Made by a program: the position numbers and the translations under genes
The notes under the pieces: model-generated
What the model was told of the DNA's origin: nothing
What the model saw: the letters and a program-made list of their open reading frames with translations, nothing else
Database searches by the model: none
NCBI GenBank assembly: GCA_029964075.1
Contig: CM057147.1
Location: 15,831,513-15,895,512 of the forward strand
Direction: 5' to 3'
From: Patiria pectinifera
Taxonomy: Eukaryota > Echinodermata > Asteroidea > Valvatida > Asterinidae
Length of the DNA stretch: 64,000 nucleotides
Part shown: positions 42,701-64,000 of the stretch, piece by piece
Layout of the letters: each line of letters opens with the position of its first letter
Position numbering within the stretch: the stretch's first letter is position 1

Positions 42701-44537
42701 CTTTTTTTTTCTTCTTCAGTTTTCTACACTGTTACGAGGAGCAAACTCCGCTTGTAATTTTGATATACCAATAAGAATGACAAAATTATGAATTTGGACA
42801 TAATCCTCGTTCAATATGTTGACAATTCTGTTGTATTTCTGCCTCATCCAAAATGACATCAATCAGACTTGTGGTACAAGAAAAGCTACTAGAATAGACT
42901 GATAACCTCTAAGTTACACAGTTGAATGTAAAACATCGGTCTTGTTCCCTATCTCCCGGTCAGGTGGGAGTTTCATACTGAGAAGGATGACATCGGCTTT
43001 GGCGTGTATCGCAAGCCGTCAGGCAGCTCCGCCGAGTTGGTTGAGATCCTGCCCAGTGCTCGCTTCTCATCCCAACTAGTCCCTGAGAGCGGCGTGGTGG
43101 AGTGCGCCGAAGTTGGAACATGTGAGTATTGTATTTTCACCTTTTGACACCCTTGCCCAATTTTATGGTTCTGCTATCCTCAGATTTCTGTGCTTATGAT
43201 CACCATTGTGTGTCCATGGAGCTGCTCTAACCCTTTAAAGGTATGTATGCTTTCTGTTGGTTTTCAGTAAGGCCAAAAAAAAATCTCTGGTTTTTGGTAT
43301 GCGCGCTTGTCGCCGTAGCTGTGCGTGTGGGCAAAATTTAAAAGTTTTTTCTTCAATATTAGATGATGTCTAAAAACTGCCAAACTCACTGGTTTGACTG
43401 GAATACTCCTACTGCACAATTTAACATGTTTTTAGATGGGGTTGCGATTGAGTATAGGCTTTATGGGTCCTCTCTGGGCTCCCATATATTTTGCACTAAA
43501 TTTAGCCAGGCATCATTTGCAGACGATGTTGTAATTTTGTAATAGTGGGTCTGGAAGCCAAACTGAGGGAGTGATGGTCGTGTATCTGGAACCTGTAAAC
43601 GCTTTTTAATTAGCGCAATGTGTAAGAGAGCAGACTAATGACCAGCCTGGCAGCTCATAAACAATGTCGATGTCGCTGTATGCTCCAAGTTATAACGTTA
43701 CTACCGTTTCTCAGATTTTTGTCTTGACTATCCAAATTTCCCAAAGAATGTTCGTGTTGGTCGAGATTGTAAGTGGGTGCAGAATTCTCAAGCCTTATGG
43801 TCTTACTGAGGTCACCTCAAGCTCCACTCTGAAGGATTTTTTGGGGAGTTTTAAGTGGGATCGAAGCGTAATCTGCAACATTAGCCGACATTTGAAGAAA
43901 AAAAAAGTAGGGGGAAAAAACAACGCACCACGTTGGGGGCAAGCTTCATACCAGAAACCAGAGACTTTTTTTGGCTTAATAACACCACTCAAAATCCAAA
44001 GAAGAATGTTCAAAACCTAACCTGTTGAAGTTTCATCTCAGTGGATGTTACACTTTTTCAGAAAACTGTGAAAAACCATGCACAGCCTTTCGATCGTGAA
44101 AGACGATTTCATCAATAGCTTTCTTTCATTCCAAAATCAGTCTCTTGACTGATCGTTGGAAATCACCTACATTTTATAGTGATTTCTTCTGAATGACGTC
44201 AAGCCAGACGGAACAATTTCACAGGGTGTTTAGTACCAGTTTAGCGCTTACAGTAAGCAGTGCTTTGAAATTGGGCTGATGAGCTGAGCCAGTATCATGG
44301 GCTACTTTAAGACTTGCTGTTCAAGCTATAGCAGAAAATTTCTTTAAATCCTCTCCTTCTATTTTTTTTTAAGCTTAAATTGACTTTTTTGTAATCATTG
44401 GGATTGGTTTTTGTTTCTCAGATGTAGTCATCTTTGACAACAGCTTCAGCTGGGTCAAGAGCAAAAAGCTGTGCTATGCTGTGGACATCCTCCCTCCAGA
44501 GAATTCAACAGGGACAGCAACAAACAGTACAGAATGA
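33715..44537 (+). CDS. SEC14L2: SEC14-like lipid-binding protein (CRAL-TRIO + GOLD), complete
   Basis: Eleven coding exons: 33715-33768, 33883-33952, 35339-35382, 36154-36216, 37848-38036, 38174-38330, 39972-40055, 41198-41301, 42480-42625, 42964-43121, 44422-44537; 1185 nt, 394 residues, close to the 400 or so of vertebrate SEC14L2 to L4. All borders are AG/GT and in phase. Start is MSGRVGDLSQKQ, typical of the family. CRAL-TRIO-N about 19-65 (DHYVLRWLRARSFDLDKSEK), CRAL-TRIO about 78-245 (GRPVYYEAYG, MILDLDQVGLSHLW, NYPETLHQCFIIN, PFLSADTRTKV), GOLD about 256-385 (LRWEFHTEKDDIGFGVYRK, VGTYVVIFDNSFSW). The family carries hydrophobic ligands such as tocopherol, squalene or phosphoinositides between membranes. 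Which of the vertebrate paralogues it matches best cannot be told by eye; the symbol stands for the group. Confidence 0.93.
34088..34599 (+). mobile_element. TTAA-type MITE, copy 3, intact target duplication
   Basis: TTAA at 34084-34087 and again at 34600-34603 flank AGGGAAGACATTTGC and GCAAATGTTGTACCTTCCCT. The centre has CCAACGCTGGTCAGCCGACG. TTAA duplication is the hallmark of piggyBac-type insertion. Confidence 0.88.
35440..35880. repeat. GGAGGATTTGCAGGAT-rich intronic repeat
   Basis: Imperfect repeats of CAAAATCCTCTTTG, TTGGAGGATCGAGGTTACAT, GGAGGATTTTGCAGGATCAA and GGATTGAGGCTGTATG, ending AGGGAGTTAGGGTTAA. Similar wording recurs near 51880-51930. Confidence 0.5.
37694..37830 (-). mobile_element. 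3' remnant of an RTE-like LINE
   Basis: On the - strand a frame reads KVDVRLLGVNARDATDRAKW then RGSGRKQANPEQTGQWPENQ, R and a stop, followed by a (GAT)n tail. A C-terminal DRAKWR-like motif and a short trinucleotide tail are usual for non-LTR reverse transcriptase ORFs of the RTE type. Everything upstream is missing (5' truncation). Confidence 0.6.
37848..38330 (+). CDS. SEC14L2: SEC14-like exons 5 and 6, CRAL-TRIO core
   Basis: Exon 37848-38036 (63 codons) starts VLERHMIGGLFGEDKEGRPV; exon 38174-38330 starts HGRMIDNLTMILDLDQVGLS and ends QCFIIN. Together they make the lipid-cavity part of CRAL-TRIO. The intron ahead of exon 5 ends with a LINE remnant only about 20 bp from the acceptor. Confidence 0.92.
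38505..39024 (+). mobile_element. AGTCCATC MITE, copy 3
   Basis: Begins TTAAAGATATAGTCCATCAT and ends AAATGATGGACTATAGCTTT. The middle is GC-rich (GCTTGCGCGCGCTGCGCCG). Lies in a SEC14-like intron. Confidence 0.85.
39327..39778. mobile_element. inverted-repeat element AACCCTAAAAGGGCTGGG
   Basis: Starts TTTAACCCTAAAAGGGCTGG and ends CCCAGCCCTTTTAGCATGTT then TAGGGTTAA. Two C runs lie inside (39355-39364 and 39712-39722). About 450 bp, no domain seen in its frames. Confidence 0.75.
41895..42240. mobile_element. inverted-repeat element AACCCTAACTCCCT, probable
   Basis: AACCCTAACTCCCTAGC and TCCATCAAAATCCATCA at the left; GGATGGATTTTGATGGAATA then GGTTAGGGTTAA at the right. The open frames within have no recognisable domain. 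Confidence 0.55.
42480..44537 (+). CDS. SEC14L2: SEC14-like last three exons, GOLD domain
   Basis: 42480-42625 (IRYGGKVPKSYYLKELQL...), 42964-43121 (WEFHTEKDDIGFGVYRKPSG...), 44422-44537 (YVVIFDNSFSWVKSKKLCYA... ending STGTATNSTE-stop). The acceptor at 42479 is CTCTTGGAG, weaker than the rest but required by frame and by the C-terminal GOLD sequence. Confidence 0.9.
43268..43979. mobile_element. MITE AGGCCAAAAAAAAGTCTCCGG, copy 3, with insertion
   Basis: Ends match copies 1 and 2, but about 355 bp of unrelated sequence (about 43522-43877) sits between CATCATTTGCAGA and TTAGCCGACATTTGAAG, which are adjacent in the other copies. Confidence 0.82.
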
Positions 44538-46088
44538 GAGGGGAGGTCAGTCAGAGTTTGAACAGCCTGCTGGAAGTCCAGTCAACATAATGATCATGGG
44601 CCTTATACACCAGATGGCCATTTTTGTTGAGTTCCCTGATGTATTTCATTAATTGTTAACTGTTGAATGGGATGGCGCCAGACTATTTATGCAGGCACAA
44701 TGCAGCCTTATGTTACTGTAAAAAAAATTTGAATATGGCTGTAAACATTAGGGAATGTTTAATTACAAATTTAAAATTATTTATTGAGGCAGACTGGAAT
44801 TGATTATAAATTAAGTTGCTTTCATTTCTCTTTGCAAGTTCAAAAAGTTACGATTTTACCCAACTTTCATTTGAATATGGCCGACTCGTGAATAAGGCCC
44901 ATGCAGCTTCACGGAGTTTTGCTAATATAGGTCATTCCATAAAATTGGGGTCCAATTTTTGCGTGCCCATGTTACATCTGATATAAGATTGTGTAAATTC
45001 AGGACACATTCTTTAATGCCTTCTATCTTCAGGAGTGGTTATGTAAAGCAAAGTACCTGCCAAACATATGAAAAAAATAGTATAAAGGCAACTTTAATGA
45101 TACTTGCACGGCAAATTTATAGGACAGGTGTAACAGGGATACAAAAAAAATGGCTCACTTCTGGACCCCATCTTTATGGAGTGACCCTCATGCAGACAGT
45201 ACTCTTTTGTTGTCTATTCTCTTAAAGTTTGGTGTTTTTTAAAAATAAGTATCAATTGTGTTAAGAATTGTTAAGTTGAATGTAAGCAAACAGTCTTGCC
45301 AGACAATATGGCAAGGTAAGTTAACGAGTCATCTGTCACTTCGGCAAACTCGTCAAAGGTTTGTGTTTCATGGTAAAACTAAATGTAATTTTGTTTTCCT
45401 TCTTAGGCCACAGCCACTTGCTTTCTTGAAAAGTTTGCCATTTATGCTTTTAAAAACAATGATTTTGATTTAAGTTTAAGGGTTGAAAAATTTTTTGGAT
45501 TTCTGAACTAAACATACGTAAATGGAAATGTTCTGAATTGTTTTTTAAAAAAAATTAGCAAAGTATTCTCAGAATGTTAATATTTATTTTTGATTTTAAA
45601 AAGAAAAGTGAGGTATTTTAGTGAACAATTTAATTATATCGCACAAAGTGTTATCAAAGTACTTTTATGCACGAAAATATATATCCGCCCATCTTTAAGA
45701 TGATAATTATACACTATTTTTGCAATGAAGAAAAATTCATGACATACTTAATGTGTTATAAACACACAATTACTAAATTCTTAATGTAGTAATTATTTAT
45801 TTTTTTGGCCGGAAATCAGTAGTATTGTCAAGTAGTCATGACAATTTGTTAATGTAAGGATTTTGTATGAATTTGTGATTGTATATCTTGGTCTCCATGA
45901 ATTGTTCATCAAAGTAAACCAAAAATGAAAAGACATTCCCAATTATTTGCAATTTTTATGAAATTTGCTCAGGAAATCAGCATTACATATAAATCGAAGT
46001 ACTAATGAACACTTGTTTGAAACAAGGATTTTTACAATGGATTTGTACATGTACAATTGTATTTTGGTATCCGTTGGATTTTCTGTTA

Positions 46089-46094
46089 AATAAA
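46089..46094 (+). terminator. candidate polyadenylation signal for SEC14-like gene
   Basis: AATAAA within GTTAAATAAAATAATG, followed by AATGTGGTTT. It is 1.55 kb after the stop codon. Earlier variants may also be used; this is a motif match only. Confidence 0.35.
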
Positions 46095-46940
46095 ATAATG
46101 AGAATGTGGTTTCAAAGGTAAATTAAATGATATCTCGACACGACTGACTTTCTGTGTTGAATTCCCCACTTTGGTCCCTGGTTCCTGAAGTTAGCCAAAA
46201 TTCTGCATTTTCTTGAAAAAATTGTTGTGCTCAAGTAACTCTACATCAATCCTAGTATCGCTGTTATTGTTCTCTATTGACGTACTGACATTTATTTAAA
46301 GTGCGCCCTCATTTTGAAACTGGCAATTCCCTGCCACCCCCACCCCTTTTTGAAGTACTTTTAACTAAATTTGAAGGGATTTCCCCCTTTATTTTTTCAT
46401 CATCTGACTATAGATATGGCTCAATTCTTTGCTACACATCTGCTCGCATTTTCACACAAATTCAAATGTACGGGGATTTCCCATGTGAAGTCTTCATATT
46501 ATTGGCTAAAAGTTTTCACGGGGAAAAATATTATGTAATCGAGCTGGACGTGCTCCAGACCTCGCTTATGTAAAAGTCATATAGATCGCTTCAGAGCACC
46601 CGACTAGTTAGAAATTCACGAATTCACGCATGGGTTGCTATATTTACTAGACGTCACGTCGTTATAGGAAATGAATATTGTAGAAGGGGGCCCGACTAGA
46701 GGATGCTGCTACTTCGGTGGACGGGGACGGGGATCGGATGTATTTGTCAAGATTTTTAACCCAAATTTTAGGAGTAAATTTTGTAAGATGTAAGTGCTAA
46801 ATGATGGTGATATAGTCAGTAACATAGTGCTCGAAATAAATATAATGTTACGAGTTTAATAACCTTGCCTTCGACTTAGTTTGGACATGGTTTGGAGATG
46901 CCCAATTCTCGGACAGACGCTTTCTGTATACATGGTATAG

Positions 46941-47676
46941 GGCGGTCCTATTCAAAAGCGTCAACGGTCGTCATGCGTCAACAAGCGTCAACAAATTTTG
47001 TATAGGCTTTTGAACATTAAAAGTAGCTTTATATGGTAATAATAGCAATAAAGAACATCTTCAGCATATCAATTAAAATTAAAATTAGTTCAAATTTAAA
47101 AAGTTGTTTTCCAGTGCGAAACCTTCGACGAGTTTGTCGGTTTATGTATTTGCGTTGACACTGGTTGCTCTGGTTGGACCATTCCATTTATCGCTTGGGT
47201 GGACCTGGTGCATGGAATCACTGACCGAGGTCTGAGTGAGGGGCTTGAATTATATTTACATTTTATTGAACAGTGTCAGCATGATCAGTAGGCATATTAT
47301 TCAAATAACTAGCAAAGTACCATGACCAATGCAAAAACCAAACGAGGTATTGCTAAGCGTTTCGCAGAAAGAAACCCCTAATATGCTAATGGTGCAGTCC
47401 ACGCATGCGTAGCCCTAGTATGTAGATCTCGGCTTCGCGTGAACAAGATGGCGGCCGATACTAAACTGACAAACACGTCGTAGGTTACGCATTGAAAAAC
47501 TACTTTTTAACTAATGATAACTTTAATTGATATGCTGAAGATGTTCTTTATTGCTATTTCTATCATATAAAGCTACTTTTAATGTTCAAAAGCCTATACA
47601 AAATTTGTTGATGCTTGTTGACGCTTGCTGACGCTTGTTGACACTTGTTGACGCATTTTAGTAGGACCCGTATAGG
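46941..47676. mobile_element. foldback element with arms of about 140 bp
   Basis: Left arm GCGTCAACAAGCGTCAACAA then ATTTTGTATAGGCTTTTGAA and AAGAACATCTTCAGCATATC. Right arm GATATGCTGAAGATGTTCTT, TTCAAAAGCCTATACAAAAT and a string of TTGACGC units. The tips carry four to five GCGTCAACAAG repeats; outermost GGTCCTA and TAGGACC match. Confidence 0.85.
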
Positions 47677-48094
47677 GCGAGGGACATTGGATAAGCCCAG
47701 TTTGGACGCCCTCATCATTGCGTTAAGACTCCGTAACGTAGTGCGGTAAGGGAGTCCACCTGGGCTAGGGCAGTGGATATTTGACCGTGAACCGGCCCCT
47801 AATTGTTTTCGGTATTGTACTGACATGGCACTAAACATGCGCAGTGACTCTTTTTTGGGACTTACAGTTAGAAGTTTTTGCTGTGACGCATCTTCGTCTG
47901 GTTCCACGCGCTATAAATCAATTATTGTCGTTGCCCCCTCCAGGACTAGACCCTGGGGTGCTGGAACTCTTTTTTTTTTTGACATTTGGGATGTGGTCTG
48001 TCGTGCTAGTACGGCAGACCAAATCCCAAATTCGAAAAAGGAGTCCTAAACTAAAGTAATGCCCCAATTAGTGGGCCTACTCCAGGGAAATACT

Positions 48095-48309
48095 CGGAAA
48101 GAATTCCATATACAGACGTCACTTGACACCCTGTGTACAAACCCTATGAGACTGGTCTGAAAAATTCTACGTGTTTTCTCACTTAATGGTTCAATATTTT
48201 CCCTGCCAAATTTGACTTTTTACATGTAGGACATGTCATCGCTTTCTGATGGCTGATGTGTCATTGCAGGGAAAAATTAGTGACGCCCATATATGGAATT
48301 CTTTCCAAA
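48095..48309. mobile_element. MITE GGAAAGAATTCCATATA, copy 1
   Basis: GGAAAGAATTCCATATACAG to CATATATGGAATTCTTTCC. Interior CACCCTGTGTACAAACCCTA and GAAAAATTCTACGTGTTTTC matches 49141-49353. Confidence 0.88.
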
Positions 48310-48428
48310 TACTCGGCAATAAAAAGTAGCCTACATACATGTACATTGTATTTTTGTATAACAATAGAAGACAATTCAGACTTTTTGGGACGATGAGATG
48401 TTAAAATGAGATGTTAAAACAATCTTAA

Positions 48429-48942
48429 AGGGAATATACATCATTTGCTTTTGCTGTAATTTTCAGAAATGGATGGAATTGGGGGGTTGGAAATATATAG
48501 CAAATATAGTTACACAGACTTTTTTTGAGGTTTGGGGTTCGAAAATGCTATAAAAACCAAGAAAAACAATCATTTTCCTGTAGTCTGGTTCCCCGACTCC
48601 ATATAAGAAGAAACAGAGCAGTTTACATACATTGGGGAATTGTAAGGTCAGGGAACCAGTCTAGCTGGCTCGTACCCGTTCATAAGTTTGTAATCGATTG
48701 CCAACAAGTGCGATGGTCAATTGTGGCCAGTATTTGAAAAAAGCCTGTTTTTTCCAACGCTGATCGGCCGATCAGCGTTGGAAATTGATACAAAAATACC
48801 ACTTTTCTTGAAAATGACAGTATACCAGGTGCCATGATTTTACAGGATGCTTTACACTGTCATTCACTAACAGTCCAGCAAGGTTTTTCAAAATGATTTG
48901 GTAGTTTTATTTTTTTATGTTTGCAAATGTTGTATTTTCCCT
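48429..48942 (-). mobile_element. TTAA-type MITE, copy 4, perfect central palindrome
   Basis: TTAA at 48425-48428 and 48943-48946. The centre near 48757 is a perfect 28-bp palindrome, CCAACGCTGATCGG joined to CCGATCAGCGTTGG. Ends AGGGAATATACATCATTTGC and GCAAATGTTGTATTTTCCCT. Confidence 0.9.
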
Positions 48943-48969
48943 TTAAATGGATCTTGATTCTCCACCCAG

Positions 48970-49103
48970 TTTAGTGATGTTGTGCTGATGACGAGCGATG
49001 TTGTGCCACAGAGCAAGTCACCGGTGCAGGCAGTCCTTGTTGAAGACCAGGAGGATCTTGGAAACTGTCCAGCAGTGGTACCGCTGTACCTCAAATGGTT
49101 CAG
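48970..49103 (+). other. orphan exon-like block, function unknown
   Basis: Acceptor-like TCTCCACCCAG, then 134 nt open in one frame reading SDVVLMTSDVVPQSKSPVQA and on to PAVVPLYLKWFR, then donor-like CAG|GTATTT. Phase 0 to 2. It does not join MTO1 (which needs phase 1; the join meets a stop) nor the last SEC14-like exons. It may be an exon of an unseen nested gene, an alternative exon, or chance. I do not recognise the protein. Confidence 0.25.
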
Positions 49104-49140
49104 GTATTTAGACCATAGACCATAGAAATTCAAAGACATA

Positions 49141-49353
49141 CAGAAAGATTTCCATATACGAAGTTCACTCAACACCCTGTGTACAAACCCTATATGATTG
49201 GACTGAAAAATTCTAAGTGTTTTCTAAGAAAATGCTTGTATTTTCTCACTGCTCAAGTTGACTTTGATGACATGAAATTGCTATCTGGGGGCTTGTTAGT
49301 CAATACAGAGAAAAATGAGTGAACTTCGTACATGTATATATGGAAATCTTTCC
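49141..49353. mobile_element. MITE GGAAAGATTTCCATATA, copy 2
   Basis: AGAAAGATTTCCATATACGA to TATATATGGAAATCTTTCC, with the same interior as 48095-48309. The two copies are about 1 kb apart in the same direction. Confidence 0.88.
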
Positions 49354-50019
49354 AAGACATACATTGTAGAACACAGCATTGCCAGACTTAGCGCAGAACA
49401 CCACTTTCTTGAAACCTTCAATTTTTGATCTTGCAACTAAAGCAAGGTTTCCTTCAAGAAGTGCAGTAAACTGTTTTGTCTTTTAAAATATAAAAGAACT
49501 GTTGTAAAGCCAACCCCCTCCCCCAGCTCTGTCAAAAATTAGGTTTTTTTTCCATAGAAATCCATACAAAATAATGCAACCCCCCCACCCCCCCCCTGCT
49601 CAGACACCCAAAAACAATTATGCTGGTATTAATATACAGCTTTGCACAAAATACGGACAGCTAGCTGGGTTATTTGTACACTATCCTGTAATATAGTGTT
49701 AATAATCGTCGGATTTTAACAGTGCCCCCATTGAAAGTATGGTACGTGCCCCTCCCCCACCACCACCTATTTATTTGCCCGAGCCAAGTGTCCTGACAAA
49801 AAACCTGTCTACATTTCAGCTTGATTTGCTGATAACCCCTCCCCCCTGCAAAAATTCCTGGATGCGCCCCTGCTCACAAATGTTGATCTTGCATTTGTTG
49901 CAAAATTGTTTCTCACTTAGCCATGCAATATTTGGTCCTTTAAATGTTGCAAATTGCCGCTCTCCTAAAATACTTTGTTTGATCTTGCACATGTAATAAT
50001 AATAATAATAATTTTTGGG

Positions 50020-50300
50020 GCTAATCATCCTTACTCGCAGCTGGTATGCTGAATTGCGAAGGACGCGGCTACAACGTGGTCGGGCCGCTGGCACGTAAAG
50101 GCGCCTATGGCTGCCGGCCACATCGACCCATATATGACCACGGAGCACAGCCTGAGATCGAAAGTGTTTGATTTTTCCGGAGGGAGGAAAACCGGAGGGC
50201 CCGGAGAAAACCCTCGTGGCACAGGAGAGAACCAACGAAGCTGTAGCTGTATACAAGGCGTCACTCCTATAGATAATCCAGGCACATGATCACTGTACAT
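50020..50300 (+). mobile_element. SINE-like block upstream of MTO1
   Basis: Has TTTTTCCGGAGGGAGGAAAA then CCGGAGGGCCCGGAGAAAAC, wording also seen in the 9452 family (GGAGGAAAAGCCCAG...GGGGAAAACCCA). A (TAA)n run sits at the left edge (49996-50013). The long - strand open frame over it is not a gene. Confidence 0.5.
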
Positions 50301-50477
50301 GTACATGGCCCACGAGGCCCCCTTCAATGGAGAAACCATTGTGCAGGCTATTGTACAAAGCAACTGCCATCTATGTACCGGATTACAAATAGCACAATGC
50401 GTTAGCCATTGAAGAGGGCGTTTGTTTATAGAACTGAAAGCATGCCCGAAATAGACTAATCCGGCAACAGCCATTTT

Positions 50478-63407
<12,930 letters not shown>

Positions 63408-63484
63408 GTACGTTCACATACTTTGAATTTGAAATTCATTGCAAGAACTGAAGATGGTACTGTGTGCCCTTTTCATGAGAGCGG

Positions 63485-63690
63485 ACACAAGGACATCACA
63501 AGTACATCACCAGACCTGTCACAAGCAAATCACTAGTCAGTATACGAGTTCGGCCAAGTATGAATCCAAAAGCCAGTGCACAAGTCCAGTCACAAGTAAC
63601 AGTGGATGAACAGTATAAACGAAAGGATTTTCTCTTTGTCACAGCTCATTTGAATAATTTGTAACTTGACAAGGGACTCGATGACTTGTG
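63485..63690. repeat. CACAAGTC-rich dispersed repeat
   Basis: Multiple ATCACAAGTACATCACC, GTCACAAGCAAATC and AAGTCCAGTCACAAGTAACA segments, then GATGACTTGTGATGGC leading into the minisatellite. Confidence 0.55.
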
Positions 63691-63694
63691 ATGG

Positions 63695-64000
63695 CGTGTG
63701 AGTTGTTTTGGTTGACATGTGAGGACCTGTGCTAGATATATGTGAGGACATGTGATGGATATGTGAGGACTTATGTGAACATGTGAGGACTTGTGATGGG
63801 CATGAGAAGACTTGTTATGGGCGCGTGAGGACTTATGGTGGGCATGTGAGGACTTGTGATGGGCATGTGAGGACTTGTGACCGACATGTGAGGACTTGTG
63901 ATGGGCATGTGAGAACTTGTGATGGGCATGTGAGGACTTGTGTTGGTCCTGTGAGGACTTGTGATTGACATGTGGGGACTTGTGATGGGCATGCAAGGAC
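63695..64000. repeat. 21-bp minisatellite CATGTGAGGACTTGTGATGGG
   Basis: Around fourteen units with few substitutions run to the window edge. Because 21 is a multiple of three, several frames stay open on both strands (for example MPITSPH heptads); these are not genes. Lies in an MTO1 intron. Confidence 0.92.

Larger units (their letters stand above)
44538..50477. other. intergenic region, SEC14-like to MTO1
   Basis: 44538-46100 is very AT-rich and likely the SEC14-like 3' UTR; an AATAAA at 46089 followed by a GT-rich stretch is a candidate polyadenylation signal. 46100-46940 and 47680-48090 hold nothing recognised. The foldback at 46941, MITEs at 48095, 48429 and 49141, an exon-like block at 48970 and a SINE-like block at 50020 are listed separately. 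49500-49870 is C-rich with many CCCC runs. Confidence 0.65.

Noticed and set aside
42369-42774. two overlapping 95-codon + strand frames
   Set aside because: One is SEC14-like exon 42480-42625 extended into introns; the other is its frame-shifted shadow.
48915-49175. 86-codon - strand frame over the orphan exon block
   Set aside because: No splice sites in that direction and unbalanced residues; the + strand frame is the better reading.
63646-63996. heptad-repeat proteins on both strands
   Set aside because: A 21-bp minisatellite in an MTO1 intron keeps all these frames open.

Overview
The window is animal nuclear DNA. It is AT-rich, its genes are split into short exons with GT-AG introns, and intergenic and intronic DNA is crowded with short inverted-repeat transposons and tRNA-derived SINEs. 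The gene set (MIOX, a DGCR2/IDD-like receptor, a SEC14L2-type protein, MTO1) and the repeat style suggest an invertebrate deuterostome, most likely an echinoderm. The species assignment is inference; no bacterial, organellar or viral gene was seen.

Layout. (1) About 170-13565, + strand: the last eight coding exons of MIOX (myo-inositol oxygenase); its 5' end lies left of the window. (2) 13566-22153: a convergent intergenic region with nested MITEs, a 77-bp tandem repeat and hairpins. (3) 22154-30596, - strand: a complete eight-exon DGCR2/IDD-like single-pass membrane protein of 472 residues: signal peptide, C-type lectin-like domain, von Willebrand C domain, transmembrane helix and a PPxY-rich tail. 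(4) 30597-33714: the divergent intergenic region. (5) 33715-44537, + strand: a complete 11-exon SEC14-like gene of 394 residues (CRAL-TRIO-N, CRAL-TRIO, GOLD). (6) 44538-50477: SEC14L 3' UTR and intergenic repeats, with one orphan exon-like block at 48970-49103. (7) 50478-63407, + strand: the first 14 coding exons of MTO1 (586 codons), including a short leader exon for a mitochondrial targeting peptide; the 3' end lies right of the window.

The four genes do not form an operon or one pathway: MIOX is cytosolic inositol catabolism, DGCR2-like is a cell-surface receptor, SEC14L is lipid binding, and MTO1 is mitochondrial tRNA wobble modification. Every exon was placed by hand from family-typical protein segments, GT/AG borders and codon phase. 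All joins keep frame, and the two complete genes sum to whole codon numbers (1419 and 1185 nt).

The rest is mobile and repetitive DNA: at least ten inverted-repeat (MITE or foldback) families, several with two to five copies here; tRNA-derived SINEs; a 3' remnant of an RTE-like LINE; and several minisatellites. I found no evidence for a CRISPR array, phage, operon or unknown multi-gene system. The most unusual things seen are the DGCR2-like gene without an LDL-receptor A module, a TTAA-flanked MITE family with a central palindrome, and several very long foldback elements.
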